Of a stretch of 64,000 nucleotides of DNA, positions 9,586-19,575 are shown piece after piece. Location: positions 1,240,001-1,304,000 of the forward strand of contig NZ_CP039143.1 in assembly GCF_013343215.1 (NCBI RefSeq). Reading direction: 5' to 3'. The position numbers and the translations under genes were made by a program. The stretch comes from Acinetobacter sp. 10FS3-1. GTDB lineage: Bacteria > Pseudomonadota > Gammaproteobacteria > Pseudomonadales > Moraxellaceae. Position 1 is the first letter of the stretch, and every line of letters begins with the position of its first letter. The notes under the pieces were generated by a model. That model was not told the origin of the DNA and ran no database searches. It saw nothing but the letters and a program-made list of their open reading frames with translations.

Positions 9586-11466
9586 ATGCATTATCCTAAA
9601 GTTTACGATGTCATTGTTATCGGTGGCGGTCACGCAGGTACGGAAGCGGCCCTGGCTGCGGCGCGTATGGGGCGACAGACTTTACTCTTGACTCATAATA
9701 TTGAGACTTTAGGGCAGATGAGCTGTAATCCGGCAATCGGTGGTATTGGTAAGTCGCATCTGGTGCGTGAAGTTGATGCCTTGGGCGGAGCAATGGCGCT
9801 GGCTGCTGATAAGGGTGGTATTCAATTTCGTATTTTAAACTCACGTAAAGGTGCAGCAGTACGTGCCACACGTGCGCAAGCGGATCGTGTACGCTACAAG
9901 GCTGCAATTCGTGAGACTTTGGAAAACCAGGCGAATTTGGATATTTTCCAGCAAGCTGCAGATGACCTGATTGTTGAAGGCGATACTGTCAAAGGCGTCG
10001 TGACTCAAATGGGCATTCGCTTTGATGCCAAAACTGTGGTGCTGACTGCGGGTACATTCCTGGGTGGCATCATCCATGTCGGTCTGGAAAAGTCGAGTGG
10101 TGGCCGTGCGGGTGATCCGCCTTCTATTTCTCTTGCACATCGTTTACGTGAGCTGCAACTTCCTGTAGGGCGCTTAAAGACCGGAACCCCACCACGTATT
10201 GATGCGCGCTCAGTTGACTTCTCAGTCATGACAGCACAGCCGGGCGATTTCCCGTCACCGACCATGTCGTTCATGGGAGATGCTTCAATGCATCCTGAAC
10301 AGGTAAATTGCTGGATTACGCATACAAATGAAAGAACCCATGAGATTATCCGTGGTGGTTTAGACCGCTCTCCGATGTATACCGGTGTGATCGAGGGAGT
10401 TGGTCCACGTTACTGTCCTTCTATTGAAGATAAGATTCACCGCTTTGCGGACAAAGATTCGCATCAGGTGTTTCTGGAACCAGAAGGACTAGATACACAC
10501 GAGCTTTATCCAAACGGTATTTCAACGTCATTGCCATTTGATGTTCAGTTTGAGTTGGTGCGTTCAATCCGTGGTATGGAGAATGCGCATATTCTTCGTC
10601 CAGGTTATGCAATTGAATATGATTATTTTAATCCGCAAGCCTTGAAGTTTACGCTTGAAACCAAAGCGATCAATAACCTGTATTTTGCTGGTCAAATTAA
10701 CGGTACTACCGGTTATGAAGAAGCGGGGGCCCAAGGTCTGCTTGCAGGCTTGAACGCTGCACGTCGTGCCTGGGACCAGGAGCAGTGGACCCCGAAACGT
10801 GATGAAGCGTATATGGGAGTCCTGGTGGATGATCTGATTACTTTGGGAACCAAAGAACCGTATCGTATGTTCACTTCACGTGCAGAGTACCGTTTGATGC
10901 TGCGCGAAGACAATGCGGATCAGCGCTTAACGCCAATTGGCCGTGAACTTGGTCTGGTAGATGATGAGCGCTGGGCAGCGTATTGTGAAAAAATGGAAGC
11001 TGTCGAGAGTGAAACAGGGCGTTTGCAAGATCTATGGGCAGCCCCAAATAACCCGATGGGTAAAAAATTCGTAGAGATGACAGGTGCAGATCTTTCCAAA
11101 GAATGTTCTGCGATTGATCTGCTGAAACGTCCGAATATTACTTTTGCACAAATCGCAGAACTTACTGGCTCTGAAGTATCACAGCAGGTTGGTGATCAGA
11201 TCGAGATTGCGGTGAAATACGCAGGTTATATCAACCGTCAGCATCAAGATGTGGCACAAATGAAGCGTCTTGAGGAAACCAGAATTCCTGCAGACTTTGA
11301 TTATGATGCCGTCTCGGGCCTTTCCCATGAAATTACTCTGAAACTGAAGGATGTGGGTCCTGAAACGTTGGGTCAGGCGAGCCGTATTCCGGGAGTGACA
11401 CCTGCAGCAGTGCAGTTGGTGATGATTACGATTCGTAAGAATGCCCAAACCAAGAAGTCTGCTTAA
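9586..11466 (+). CDS. mnmG: tRNA uridine 5-carboxymethylaminomethyl modification enzyme, FAD subunit
   Basis: With MnmE it builds the cmnm5 or nm5 group on the wobble uridine of several tRNAs. It has 626 residues, close to the 629 of E. coli MnmG (GidA). The N-terminal FAD-binding Rossmann loop [11 protein letters not shown] is at residues 12-22. Further on are [21 protein letters not shown], the conserved KTGTPPRID and SIEDKIHRF segments, and a helical C-terminal domain. It is preceded by an extended -10 promoter and followed by a strong terminator, so it is probably transcribed alone, without mnmE, rsmG or parA nearby. Confidence 0.97.
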   Translation: MHYPKVYDVIVIGGGHAGTEAALAAARMGRQTLLLTHNIETLGQMSCNPAIGGIGKSHLVREVDALGGAMALAADKGGIQFRILNSRKGAAVRATRAQADRVRYKAAIRETLENQANLDIFQQAADDLIVEGDTVKGVVTQMGIRFDAKTVVLTAGTFLGGIIHVGLEKSSGGRAGDPPSISLAHRLRELQLPVGRLKTGTPPRIDARSVDFSVMTAQPGDFPSPTMSFMGDASMHPEQVNCWITHTNERTHEIIRGGLDRSPMYTGVIEGVGPRYCPSIEDKIHRFADKDSHQVFLEPEGLDTHELYPNGISTSLPFDVQFELVRSIRGMENAHILRPGYAIEYDYFNPQALKFTLETKAINNLYFAGQINGTTGYEEAGAQGLLAGLNAARRAWDQEQWTPKRDEAYMGVLVDDLITLGTKEPYRMFTSRAEYRLMLREDNADQRLTPIGRELGLVDDERWAAYCEKMEAVESETGRLQDLWAAPNNPMGKKFVEMTGADLSKECSAIDLLKRPNITFAQIAELTGSEVSQQVGDQIEIAVKYAGYINRQHQDVAQMKRLEETRIPADFDYDAVSGLSHEITLKLKDVGPETLGQASRIPGVTPAAVQLVMITIRKNAQTKKSA

Positions 11467-11480
11467 TCGTTTGAATTAAA

Positions 11481-11507
11481 AAGGCCCGCTAAATGCGGGC
11501 TTTTTTA
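11481..11507 (+). terminator. Intrinsic terminator of mnmG
   Basis: Arms GCCCGC and GCGGGC around TAAAT, followed by TTTTTT, 15 bases after the mnmG stop. Confidence 0.9.
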
Positions 11508-11760
11508 TTGAATCGGGAAGATGATCATTTAAAATGATGATTCTATAGTTATAAGTTACTAATTTTATAAATTATTGATAAGTATAAATTTAATATTTTT
11601 GCTTATTTGGTGTTTCTCCTGTTGTTATTGATTTTAGATCTTATTCTTCTTAAATAAGCTCAGGACTCGAGCATAAATCCTACTATTGTAGTGGTGTTTA
11701 TTTAGCTCGATTCGCTGAACAATTCAATAGTAGGCTAAATATAGACAGAGCCTTTTATTG
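11508..11760. other. Spacer upstream of the MFS gene, no gene seen
   Basis: About 250 bases of AT-rich sequence between the mnmG terminator and the MFS transporter. It presumably contains the promoter of the latter. No divergent regulator gene is present, which is unusual for a catabolic-type transporter. Confidence 0.4.
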
Positions 11761-11773
11761 AAGGAGATCAATC

Positions 11774-12988
11774 ATGATGTTGGCGCCAAAGGAGAAAACA
11801 CAAAAACTCCTGGTGATTTTTTTGTGTTTTTGGGTCGCATTTTTTGAAGGCTTTGACTTGCAGGCACCTGGAATTGCTGCAAAAGGAATTGCAGAAACAT
11901 TTGTATTGGGTCAGGTGCAAATGGGCTATGTGTTCAGTCTGGGTGTTTTCGGCATGCTCTTCGGGGCTTTTTTTGGTGGCCGTATTGCCGACTATCTGGG
12001 ACAAAAACGTGTCTTGATGTTATCTGTGGCAATTTTTGGAATATTCTTTGCACTTACCGCGATTGCGCCGAGTGTTGAGATTTTATATGTAGCACGGTTC
12101 CTAACCGGACTGGGTTTAGGTGCGGCGATGCCCACCATGATTTCGGTAGTGGGAGATGAAGCGACAGAAGCCAACCGTGGCAAGTTAAATAGTCTAATGT
12201 ACTGCGGTTTGCCTGTAGGAGCGATTTTTGTAGCGGGTCTGGCTATCTGCTTTCAGGACATCAGCTGGCAAACCCTGTTTCTGATTGGCGGCTTGACACC
12301 TTTGCTCCTGCTTCCATTTATGGCTTTTATTCTGAAGGATAAACCACGTACGGTTCAGTTCGAGCAAGCCAGGCCGCAGGATGTTGCTGTACCGGCTATG
12401 ACAGATGTACTTTTTAAAGAGCAGCGCTATAAACGTACCGTACCGCTATGGTTTGGCTTTTTCTTTACCTTGATGATTAACTATATTCTGATTAGCTGGT
12501 TACCGAACTTGTTGATGGAACAAGGTTTATCCAAGCAGGAAGCTTTTAGTATCATGCTGATCTTTCAGGTGGGAGCGGTGATTGGTACCTTGGGTCTGGG
12601 TTATTTGCTAGATCGCTTAAAGCTGTGGCAAGTCGCGATGATCATTTATGTTGGTCTGGCGATTGCATTGGTCCTGCTCTTTAGCAGTCAGGTGATTCCA
12701 TTGCTGATCTTGGCAGGACTGATGGGTGGGATTTTCTCAACCGGTGGACAATCAATTCTGTATGGTATTTCCCCGATATTTTATACCGGTTCAGGTAAGG
12801 TCACAGGGGTGGGTACTGCAATCTCGCTTGGACGTTTGGGTGCGATGACTGGGCCATTGCTGTCCGGCAAGATCTTGGCTTTAGGTTTAGGGGCAACCGG
12901 TATTTTGTGGGCAAGTTTGCCAGCAGTCGTGATTTCTGCTGTGGCTGTAACCGCGCTGTCTCGCTATAAGATACAAGATAAATCCTGA
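11774..12988 (+). CDS. MFS transporter, aromatic acid:H+ symporter (AAHS) type
   Basis: Inner-membrane permease of 404 residues with twelve predicted helices. The N-terminal half shows FFEGFDLQAPGIAA, matching the aromatic-acid:proton symporter group (PcaK, BenK, MhpT) where an acidic D in helix 1 is functional. It also has the loop 2-3 motif GGRIADYLGQKR and, in the second half, GYLLDRL. AAGGAG lies 7 bases before the ATG. There is no aromatic-catabolism gene next to it, so the substrate cannot be named; an aromatic carboxylate is a family-based guess. An intrinsic terminator follows. Confidence 0.85.
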   Translation: MMLAPKEKTQKLLVIFLCFWVAFFEGFDLQAPGIAAKGIAETFVLGQVQMGYVFSLGVFGMLFGAFFGGRIADYLGQKRVLMLSVAIFGIFFALTAIAPSVEILYVARFLTGLGLGAAMPTMISVVGDEATEANRGKLNSLMYCGLPVGAIFVAGLAICFQDISWQTLFLIGGLTPLLLLPFMAFILKDKPRTVQFEQARPQDVAVPAMTDVLFKEQRYKRTVPLWFGFFFTLMINYILISWLPNLLMEQGLSKQEAFSIMLIFQVGAVIGTLGLGYLLDRLKLWQVAMIIYVGLAIALVLLFSSQVIPLLILAGLMGGIFSTGGQSILYGISPIFYTGSGKVTGVGTAISLGRLGAMTGPLLSGKILALGLGATGILWASLPAVVISAVAVTALSRYKIQDKS

Positions 12989-13029
12989 TTTAAGACGGTT
13001 TTTTCTGAAAAAAGAAGGCTAATCATCTC

Positions 13030-13064
13030 ATGCCAGTCATTGAAGCACTGACTGGCATTTTTTA
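13030..13064 (+). terminator. Intrinsic terminator of the MFS transporter gene
   Basis: Perfect 10-bp arms ATGCCAGTCA and TGACTGGCAT with a 9-base loop, then TTTTT. Confidence 0.9.
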
Positions 13065-13193
13065 TGTTTGGAGTTTGAGTGCCATTTACTGATCGCCATT
13101 AGACTAGGACTGCTTTGATGGAAATAGTATCGGGTTGTTATTCGGCTACTATTTTTTGCTAAGATAGGCTCAGATAAGATTTGAATATGAAAG

Positions 13194-13520
13194 ATGAGCT
13201 ATCAATTAATTCAGCTGGATATTGCAGCGACTGATAATATTGCCTGTCCACATTGTCAGCAAAAAATTATTAACTGGCAAGAAGAGCAGTATATCCAGCC
13301 TTGCGAACATACCTTATTTATCGCCATGGATATTGGTTTTGAATATATTACCGATGAATTTGAACAGACCATGCTGCGTTCGGTGGATGATCTGCACGCC
13401 AATGATGATCTGGTCAATATGTTTGCCGAGATTAGTGTAAGTCGTTATCCAGACTATCTGATTTTAAAATCAGATTTGGGGATACAGGGATATTCCCGCT
13501 ATATCGGTATTGCTCCCTGA
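13194..13520 (+). CDS. Small acidic protein with a CPHC motif, unknown function
   Basis: Protein of 108 residues that I do not recognise. A CPHC pair (Cys18, Cys21) followed by Cys37 and His39 could bind one zinc. The rest is acidic and predicted soluble. The ATG has only a weak GAAAG element upstream. It stands alone between two terminators. Its coding character (codon use, compact frame, terminator placed 20 bases after the stop) supports a real gene. Confidence 0.65.
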   Translation: MSYQLIQLDIAATDNIACPHCQQKIINWQEEQYIQPCEHTLFIAMDIGFEYITDEFEQTMLRSVDDLHANDDLVNMFAEISVSRYPDYLILKSDLGIQGYSRYIGIAP

Positions 13521-13541
13521 TCCTTTAAAAATCAGATTAAT

Positions 13542-13573
13542 AAAAAAGCGCCCAATTAGTTGGCGCTTTTTTA
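13542..13573 (+). terminator. Intrinsic terminator, bidirectional
   Basis: Arms AAAAAGCGCCAA and TTGGCGCTTTTT around TTAG, with A-run and T-run on either side, so it can stop transcription from both directions. Confidence 0.85.
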
Positions 13574-13896
13574 GGACTGAGTCTAGGGTCTATTGATATT
13601 TCGTCTATGCTTGCGACACTAGAGATCTATCTCGCAAGATTTTTTTAGTTCATATAACGCAGGAGACAAGAAGTTTAGTCATTCTAAATGAATGACTCAT
13701 AACGAGATAACAAAAAACATATTCGTCTTCTTGCACAGTGAACACAGCGATGCTTTGTTCTTGCTTATAGAGCTAACATTCTCTTGGATTTCGTTATAAA
13801 ACTTGACAAGAATCTCGCTATTTCCTTTCTTTTATGCCTCATCTGCCCAGTTTTAACTTGCAGCGCAATCCATTGATGAAATACACACCTGAATAA
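13574..13896. other. Spacer with an 8-bp inverted repeat, no gene seen
   Basis: The region between the small CPHC gene and the ntrC stop. It has an inverted repeat AGTCATTC-TAAAT-GAATGACT at 13677-13697, with no T run after it. I see no ORF with a ribosome-binding site. Confidence 0.4.
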
Positions 13897-15372
13897 CTAG
13901 GTTTCAGCTTCTTCTTCAACATCGTCATCGGCACTGTCCATTCCAAGTTCTTTAAGTTTGCGGGTGAGAGTGTTGCGTCCCCAGCCTAGCAGTTCTGCGG
14001 CATGACGTTTACGGCCACGGGTTTGTTGCAGGGCTGCATTAATCAGAGTGCGTTCAAACATCGGGGTGGCAACATCGAGTAATTTCATTTCGCCATTTTT
14101 GAGTTTTTGAATAGCCCACTGACCGAGTAATTCATCCCATTGAGGAGCTGCAATCTGACTTGGATTCGGAATTAGAGCGCTTGCATCCTGCTGCTGGATG
14201 GGAATCTGTTTTAACTCTGGTGGCAGGTCTTGAGGATAGATCTCACGACCGGTAATCATGACGGTGAGCCAGCGACAGGTGTTTTCCAGTTGACGCACGT
14301 TCCCTTGCCAGGGTAGCTTTTGCATATATTCCTGAGTCTCTGGGCGCAAGATTTTAGGGTTAACGCCTAACTCTTTGCCGGCAAGTGCCAAAAAGTGCTG
14401 TGCCAGCATTGGAATATCTTCACTGCGATGAGCCAGTTTCGGAATATGAATTCGAATGACATTCAGGCGATGATATAAGTCTTCGCGGAAACGTCCATCC
14501 TGTACCAGTTTTTCCAGATCCTGATGGGTGGCTGCGACAATACGCACATCGACTTTAACCGGAATATGACCACCGACACGGTAAAACTCGCCATCGGCCA
14601 GAACACGCAGTAGACGGGTCTGAGTCTCAAAAGGCATATCGCCAATTTCATCTAAAAATAAGGTACCCCCATTGGCCTGTTCAAAACGGCCTTGACGTTG
14701 TGTATTTGCCCCGGTAAAAGCTCCCTTTTCGTGACCAAACAATTCGGTTTCAATCAAGTCTTTGGGAATCGCGGCCATATTCAGGGCAATGAAGGGTTTG
14801 TTACTGCGCGGCGAATGACGATGCAGGGCATGAGCGACCAGTTCTTTACCGGTACCGGATTCACCATTAATTAATACCGTAATATGCGACTGGGATAAAC
14901 GGCCAATGGCACGGAAGACCTCCTGCATCGCCGGTGATTCGCCAATAATTTCTGTAGATTGAATAGCTGGTGCTGTTCTGGCAGATTCCTGCTGCTGTAA
15001 TTTACTTAGATGTAAAATTGCACGATTGACCAAAGCTAGTGCTTCATCAATATCAAACGGTTTTGGCAGATATTCAAAAGCGCCAGTCTGATAACTGGAT
15101 ACTGCCGATTCCAGATCCGAGTGCGCCGTCATAATAATGACAGGCAGGTCAGGATACTTATGTTTGACTTTGCTTAAAAAAGTCAGGCCATCAATACCGG
15201 GCATGCGGATATCGGTTAAAATTACGTCGGGCGCATTACTATTTAACTGGTCGAGAGCCGATTGTGCCTCTTCAAAGCTGGTGACATCAAAACCTTCTTC
15301 CTTGAAGGTTTTTTCCAGCACCCAGCGCATGGTCCGATCATCATCAATGATCCATATTTTATTGTGTGGCAT
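13897..15372 (-). CDS. ntrC: Nitrogen regulation response regulator, sigma54 activator
   Basis: DNA-binding AAA+ activator of sigma54 promoters that responds to nitrogen limitation. It has 491 residues. The receiver domain has the acidic pair DDD at residues 10-12 and the phosphorylation site Asp54 in LTDIRMPG. The central domain has Walker A GESGTGKE, the sigma54-contacting GAFTGA loop and GGTLFLDEIGDMP. The C-terminus has a Fis-type helix-turn-helix (AAELLGWGRNTLTRKLKELG). The ATG at 15372 is chosen because homologues begin MPHNKIWIIDDD and GGGAG lies 7 bases upstream; it overlaps the end of ntrB by 14 bases, so translation is probably coupled. Confidence 0.96.
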   Translation of the reverse strand: MPHNKIWIIDDDRTMRWVLEKTFKEEGFDVTSFEEAQSALDQLNSNAPDVILTDIRMPGIDGLTFLSKVKHKYPDLPVIIMTAHSDLESAVSSYQTGAFEYLPKPFDIDEALALVNRAILHLSKLQQQESARTAPAIQSTEIIGESPAMQEVFRAIGRLSQSHITVLINGESGTGKELVAHALHRHSPRSNKPFIALNMAAIPKDLIETELFGHEKGAFTGANTQRQGRFEQANGGTLFLDEIGDMPFETQTRLLRVLADGEFYRVGGHIPVKVDVRIVAATHQDLEKLVQDGRFREDLYHRLNVIRIHIPKLAHRSEDIPMLAQHFLALAGKELGVNPKILRPETQEYMQKLPWQGNVRQLENTCRWLTVMITGREIYPQDLPPELKQIPIQQQDASALIPNPSQIAAPQWDELLGQWAIQKLKNGEMKLLDVATPMFERTLINAALQQTRGRKRHAAELLGWGRNTLTRKLKELGMDSADDDVEEEAET

Positions 15373-16468
15373 GGTCTGACTCCCAAGGTAAATATAAGCT
15401 AAATATGGTTTTTCCGGGTGTGGAATGACAGGCAATGATGCCGTTGTGCTGATGGATAATATTTTGAGCAATACTGAGGCCAAGTCCGGTGCCTTTGGCA
15501 CGGCTGGTAACGAGCGGATAAAAGATCGATTCCAGAATATCTTCTGGAACACCAGGGCCATTATCTTCAATATCAATACGGATCACCGAACGGTGTAGCG
15601 TACCGTTAATCGTGATCAGGCGCTGAATCCGGGTTCTTAAAATCAGCTCAGGCTGATGCTCGATAAAAAAATCTTTATTTTCCGTTATGGCTTGAATGGC
15701 GTTGGCACAGATATTCAGCATGACCTGAATCAATTGATCACGGTCTGCCAGAACTTCAGGCAAAGAAAGGTCATAATCACGAATGATCTTAATTTTTTTC
15801 TTGGTCTGGTTTACGATCAGCGCGCGGACGCGTTCAAGTGGTTCATGTACATTCACCATTTGATAACTCGGCAACTGGCGTGAACCGAGCATGGTATCGG
15901 CCAGATTTCTAAGCCGATCCACCTCACTGATAATAATGTCAGTAAATTCTTTATATTGCGGATCATTCAGGCTGCGTGCCAAGAGCTGGGTCGCACCACG
16001 AATCCCTCCCAGCGGATTTTTGATTTCATGGGCGACTCCACGAATGAGCAGGCGGGCAACCTGATGCTGCTGACTAAAGTTTTCTTCACGGGAGATTTTC
16101 AGCATACGGTCACGCTGATTTAGCTCAATCAGCAGAAGTGGGTGATAGTCCTTGCCAGCATTTAAGAGTGACACCATATAGTCCACATGAATGTCTTTAA
16201 AGTTGACATTTAGCGTGGCTTCACGGCGTGTATAAGGTTGAGCTGTTCTCAAGGTATTGAGCAGTGCTTCTTCAGTATTAAACTCATCGGTGGGTACATG
16301 CAGGATATTCATGACTGGTGTGCCGTATGCGCGTAATAAACTGATATCAAATAAGGCTTCGCAGGCCGAGTTGAGATAAAAGATATTTAGATCACGGTCT
16401 ACCAGCAAAATAGCGGTGGTCATATTGTCCACCAAAACACGATAGTCAATCGAATTAGGCTGATCCAT
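15359..16468 (-). CDS. ntrB: Nitrogen regulation sensor histidine kinase
   Basis: Cytoplasmic two-component kinase/phosphatase that controls NtrC under PII protein input. It has an N-terminal PAS domain (TAILLVDRDLNIFYLN), a dimerisation/phospho-acceptor helix with VAHEIKNPLGGIRGA (His near residue 147), and a HATPase domain with DRDQLIQVMLNICANA, DNGPGVPE and GTGLGLSIAQ. The start is uncertain: the ATG at 16468 gives a family-like N-terminus (MDQPNSIDYRVL), while in-frame ATGs at 16513 and 16507 and a TTG at 16522 would add 13-18 residues. No glnA is adjacent. Confidence 0.93.
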   Translation of the reverse strand: MDQPNSIDYRVLVDNMTTAILLVDRDLNIFYLNSACEALFDISLLRAYGTPVMNILHVPTDEFNTEEALLNTLRTAQPYTRREATLNVNFKDIHVDYMVSLLNAGKDYHPLLLIELNQRDRMLKISREENFSQQHQVARLLIRGVAHEIKNPLGGIRGATQLLARSLNDPQYKEFTDIIISEVDRLRNLADTMLGSRQLPSYQMVNVHEPLERVRALIVNQTKKKIKIIRDYDLSLPEVLADRDQLIQVMLNICANAIQAITENKDFFIEHQPELILRTRIQRLITINGTLHRSVIRIDIEDNGPGVPEDILESIFYPLVTSRAKGTGLGLSIAQNIIHQHNGIIACHSTPGKTIFSLYLPWESDHATQ

Positions 16469-16522
16469 TAGCAGTCGTTTCCCTGTTTTAAAATGGCGCA
16501 ATGGCATCTTCATAAAGCCCAA

Positions 16523-16800
16523 TAAAAAATTTAAAAGTTCAAGAGTTAGGCGGATTAAGCAAGATGTACGCCAACTTTACAACTCTATAAAATCCGGCTG
16601 AAAATGCACGAAATACGCGATAAGCACATCAATAAATCCAGGTATAACGGATTAAATTCAGCCTGTAAACTAAAAATGATTCATTTTGGTGCATTGTTAT
16701 TTGTGTTGGTTATTTTATAGCGTTATTTTGGTGCGTGATGCAAAGAGTCAGCTTTTCAACTATTTTTATGATTAGAAAAGTCATACAATACGCGCATTCT
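16523..16800. other. Divergent promoter region between ntrB and rimO
   Basis: About 280 bases between two genes read away from each other, so both promoters must lie here. I cannot place a -24/-12 sigma54 promoter or a clear NtrC site by eye. Confidence 0.4.
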
Positions 16801-16816
16801 AGTGGAGCGCAGATTC

Positions 16817-18160
16817 ATGAAATCCCCCAAAGTCGGTTTTGTTTCTTTAGGTTGTCCTAAGGCATTGGTAGATTCCGAACGAATTTTAACTCAGTTAAAG
16901 ACTGAAGGTTATGATGTCGCATCGGATTATGACGGTGCTGATTTAGTTGTTGTAAATACTTGTGGTTTTATTGAATCTGCAGTACAAGAGTCTTTAGATG
17001 CAATCGGTGAGGCGATGAACGCGAATGGTCGTGTCATCGTAACAGGTTGTCTGGGTAAAGACGAAGACAAAATTCGTCAAATGCATCCGAATGTCCTGAA
17101 AGTGACAGGTGCAGCAGCCTATGAAGAAGTAATGGATGCGGTTCATCAATATGTGCCTGAACCACCAAAACACAATCCATTTATTGATCTGGTGCCTGAG
17201 CAGGGTATCCGCTTAACTCCTAAACATTATGCATATTTAAAAATATCGGAAGGGTGTAACCATCGTTGTACCTTCTGTATTATTCCGAGCATGCGTGGTG
17301 ATCTGGTCTCCCGTCCTGTCGGTTCCGTACTTGAAGAAGCAGCAGCACTCAAACGTGCCGGTGTTAAAGAAGTACTCGTGATTTCTCAAGATACTTCGGC
17401 TTATGGCGTCGATACCAAATATAAGCTGGATTTCTGGAACGGTCAGCCGGTTAAAACCAAATTCTATGACATGTGCGAAGCTTTAGGTCAGCTTGGCATC
17501 TGGGTGCGTCTGCACTATGTCTATCCTTATCCGCACGTCGATGCAGTCATTGATCTGATGGCTCAAGGTAAAATTCTGCCTTATCTGGATATTCCATTCC
17601 AGCATGCCAGCCCGCGTATCTTAAAGCTGATGAAACGTCCGGCGCACAGTGAAAACACACTGGAGCGCTTAAAACTCTGGCGTGAAAAATGTCCGGAGCT
17701 GGTGATTCGTTCTACCTTTGTGGTCGGTTTCCCGGGTGAAACTGAAGAAGACTTCCAGATATTACTGGAATGGCTCAAGGAAGCGCAGCTGGACCGTGTA
17801 GGCTGCTTTACCTATTCACCGGTTGAAGGTGCAACGGCCAATGATTTGCCGGATCATGTGCCGGAAGAAATCAAGCAGGAGCGTTATGAACGTTTCATGC
17901 AGGTACAGCAGGAAATTTCCGCGGCAAAACTACAAAAGCGTATTGGTCAGACCATGACTGTGCTGGTTGATGACCTGGAAGATGAATTCCCGGTTGCCGT
18001 TGCACGCTCTTATGCCGACGCCCCTGAAATTGATGGCAATGTCTTTGTAGAAGATATTGATAAAAACAGGATTAAGGCGGGTGATGTGCTCGAGGTTGAA
18101 ATTACTGATGCAGACGAATATGACCTGTTTGCCAAGCTGATTTCGATCAAGTCTGCTTAA
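16817..18160 (+). CDS. rimO: Ribosomal protein S12 methylthiotransferase
   Basis: Radical-SAM enzyme that adds a methylthio group to the conserved aspartate of ribosomal protein S12. It has 447 residues. The N-terminal UPF0004 domain includes [16 protein letters not shown] with cluster-binding cysteines. The radical-SAM CxxxCxxC motif is Cys147, Cys151 and Cys154 (GCNHRCTFC). A C-terminal TRAM domain follows. The ATG at 16817 is preferred to an upstream in-frame GTG because homologues start near MKSPKVGF and GGAG is 9 bases before it. It precedes pyrH by 47 bases on the same strand. Confidence 0.97.
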   Translation: MKSPKVGFVSLGCPKALVDSERILTQLKTEGYDVASDYDGADLVVVNTCGFIESAVQESLDAIGEAMNANGRVIVTGCLGKDEDKIRQMHPNVLKVTGAAAYEEVMDAVHQYVPEPPKHNPFIDLVPEQGIRLTPKHYAYLKISEGCNHRCTFCIIPSMRGDLVSRPVGSVLEEAAALKRAGVKEVLVISQDTSAYGVDTKYKLDFWNGQPVKTKFYDMCEALGQLGIWVRLHYVYPYPHVDAVIDLMAQGKILPYLDIPFQHASPRILKLMKRPAHSENTLERLKLWREKCPELVIRSTFVVGFPGETEEDFQILLEWLKEAQLDRVGCFTYSPVEGATANDLPDHVPEEIKQERYERFMQVQQEISAAKLQKRIGQTMTVLVDDLEDEFPVAVARSYADAPEIDGNVFVEDIDKNRIKAGDVLEVEITDADEYDLFAKLISIKSA

Positions 18161-18207
18161 GATTTTGAATTAAAAATATTTTGAATTGAATACTTTGGAG
18201 TTGGAAG

Positions 18208-18936
18208 ATGTTGGATTCTAAAAAACCTCGATTTGGTCGTATCCTGTTAAAGCTTTCTGGTGAAGCACTGGCAGGGAATAAAGACATGGGGATTGATGCC
18301 CAGATCCTGGATCAGATGTCTTTATCGATTGCCCATTTGGTTGGTTTGGGTGTTCAAGTCGGTATCGTGGTCGGTGGTGGTAACCTGTATCGTGGTAGCC
18401 AGCTACAAAAAGACGGTCTAGTCGGTCGGGTAACAGGCGATCAAATGGGAATGCTGGCAACTGTAATGAACGGTCTGGCCCTGCGTGATGCCTTGGTGCG
18501 CCGTAATATCAAAACACGCTTACTGTCAGCTTTACCAATTGGGACAGTGGTAGAATCTTATTCTAGCCGTGATGCTATCCGTCACCTGACACGCGGTGAA
18601 GTGTGTGTATTTGTTGCCGGTACAGGAAACCCATTCTTTACTACGGATACAGCAGCTTGCTTACGCGGTATTGAAATTGAAGCGAATCTGATTCTTAAAG
18701 CCACTAAAGTTGATGGTGTTTATAATAAAGATCCAAGCAAGTATGAAGATGCAGTAAAATACAATACATTGACCTTCGATCAGGTACTGGATGAAAAGCT
18801 GGGTGTGATGGATTTGACCGCCATTTGTCTATGCCGTGATCACAATGTGCCGCTACAAGTCTTCGATATGAACAAGTCTGGTGCTTTATTGTCCGTTGTG
18901 ATGGGTGAAAATGAGGGCACTCACGTCACGAATTAA
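18208..18936 (+). CDS. pyrH: Uridylate kinase
   Basis: Bacterial-type UMP kinase of the amino-acid kinase fold, making UDP from UMP. It has 242 residues, as in the family. Landmarks are [12 protein letters not shown] at the N-terminus, [25 protein letters not shown], and the segment around [17 protein letters not shown] lies 7 bases before the ATG. It starts the classical pyrH-frr-uppS-cdsA-dxr-rseP-bamA order. rpsB-tsf, which come first in many bacteria, are replaced here by rimO. Confidence 0.97.
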   Translation: MLDSKKPRFGRILLKLSGEALAGNKDMGIDAQILDQMSLSIAHLVGLGVQVGIVVGGGNLYRGSQLQKDGLVGRVTGDQMGMLATVMNGLALRDALVRRNIKTRLLSALPIGTVVESYSSRDAIRHLTRGEVCVFVAGTGNPFFTTDTAACLRGIEIEANLILKATKVDGVYNKDPSKYEDAVKYNTLTFDQVLDEKLGVMDLTAICLCRDHNVPLQVFDMNKSGALLSVVMGENEGTHVTN

Positions 18937-19013
18937 TGACGTGAGTCCTGAAGCCATTTATACTAGCCGCTAATTTAGCATTTATCTCTTTAGAATTAAG
19001 TAAGGAAGATCAT

Positions 19014-19568
19014 ATGATTAACGATCTTAAAAAAGACGCAGAAGAGCGTATGAACAAGTCACTTGACTCATTGGAAAATGGTTTTGCAAAAGTTCGTACA
19101 GGTCGTGCACATCCATCTATTTTAAACGGTGTTATGGTTCCTTACTATGGCTCTGATGTGCCATTAAATCAGGTTGCTAACGTAGGTGTTGAAGACTCGC
19201 GTACTTTACTGGTTCAGCCATTTGAGCGTTCAATGGTATCTGCAATTGATAAAGCGATTCGTGAATCAGACCTGGGTCTGAACCCGATTACGGCAGATGC
19301 AATCCGTGTACCTATGGCCGCTTTAACCGAAGAAACACGTCGCGACATGCAAAAAGTGGCACGTAACGAAGCTGAAAATGCCAAAGTTGCAATCCGCAAC
19401 ATCCGCCGTGATGTATTGGGTGATATTAAAGCCTTATTAAAAGAGAAAGAGATTTCTGAAGATGATGAGCGCCGTGCATCTGACGACATCCAGAAAATTA
19501 CAGATAAATTTGTTGCTGAAGTAGATAAACGCTTGGCTGCGAAAGAAGCTGAATTGATGAAGGTTTAA
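19014..19568 (+). CDS. frr: Ribosome recycling factor
   Basis: Splits post-termination ribosomes together with EF-G. It has 184 residues, as usual. It shows the N-terminal helix [20 protein letters not shown], the [11 protein letters not shown] motif, [19 protein letters not shown] and the C-terminal helix of domain I. AAGGAAG lies 5 bases before the ATG. It is followed after 7 bases by uppS, so the two are surely cotranscribed. Confidence 0.98.
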   Translation: MINDLKKDAEERMNKSLDSLENGFAKVRTGRAHPSILNGVMVPYYGSDVPLNQVANVGVEDSRTLLVQPFERSMVSAIDKAIRESDLGLNPITADAIRVPMAALTEETRRDMQKVARNEAENAKVAIRNIRRDVLGDIKALLKEKEISEDDERRASDDIQKITDKFVAEVDKRLAAKEAELMKV

Positions 19569-19575
19569 TTCATCA

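Noticed and set aside
9617-10274. Minus-strand open frames inside mnmG
   Set aside because: Antisense shadows of a conserved gene; no start context and composition typical of antisense reading.
13677-13697. Inverted repeat AGTCATTC/GAATGACT as ntrC terminator
   Set aside because: It lies 200 bases past the ntrC stop and lacks a T run, so I do not call it a terminator.
15373-15576. N-terminal extension of ntrC into ntrB
   Set aside because: It has no homology to receiver domains and is ntrB coding sequence in another frame; the ATG at 15372 has a good ribosome-binding site.
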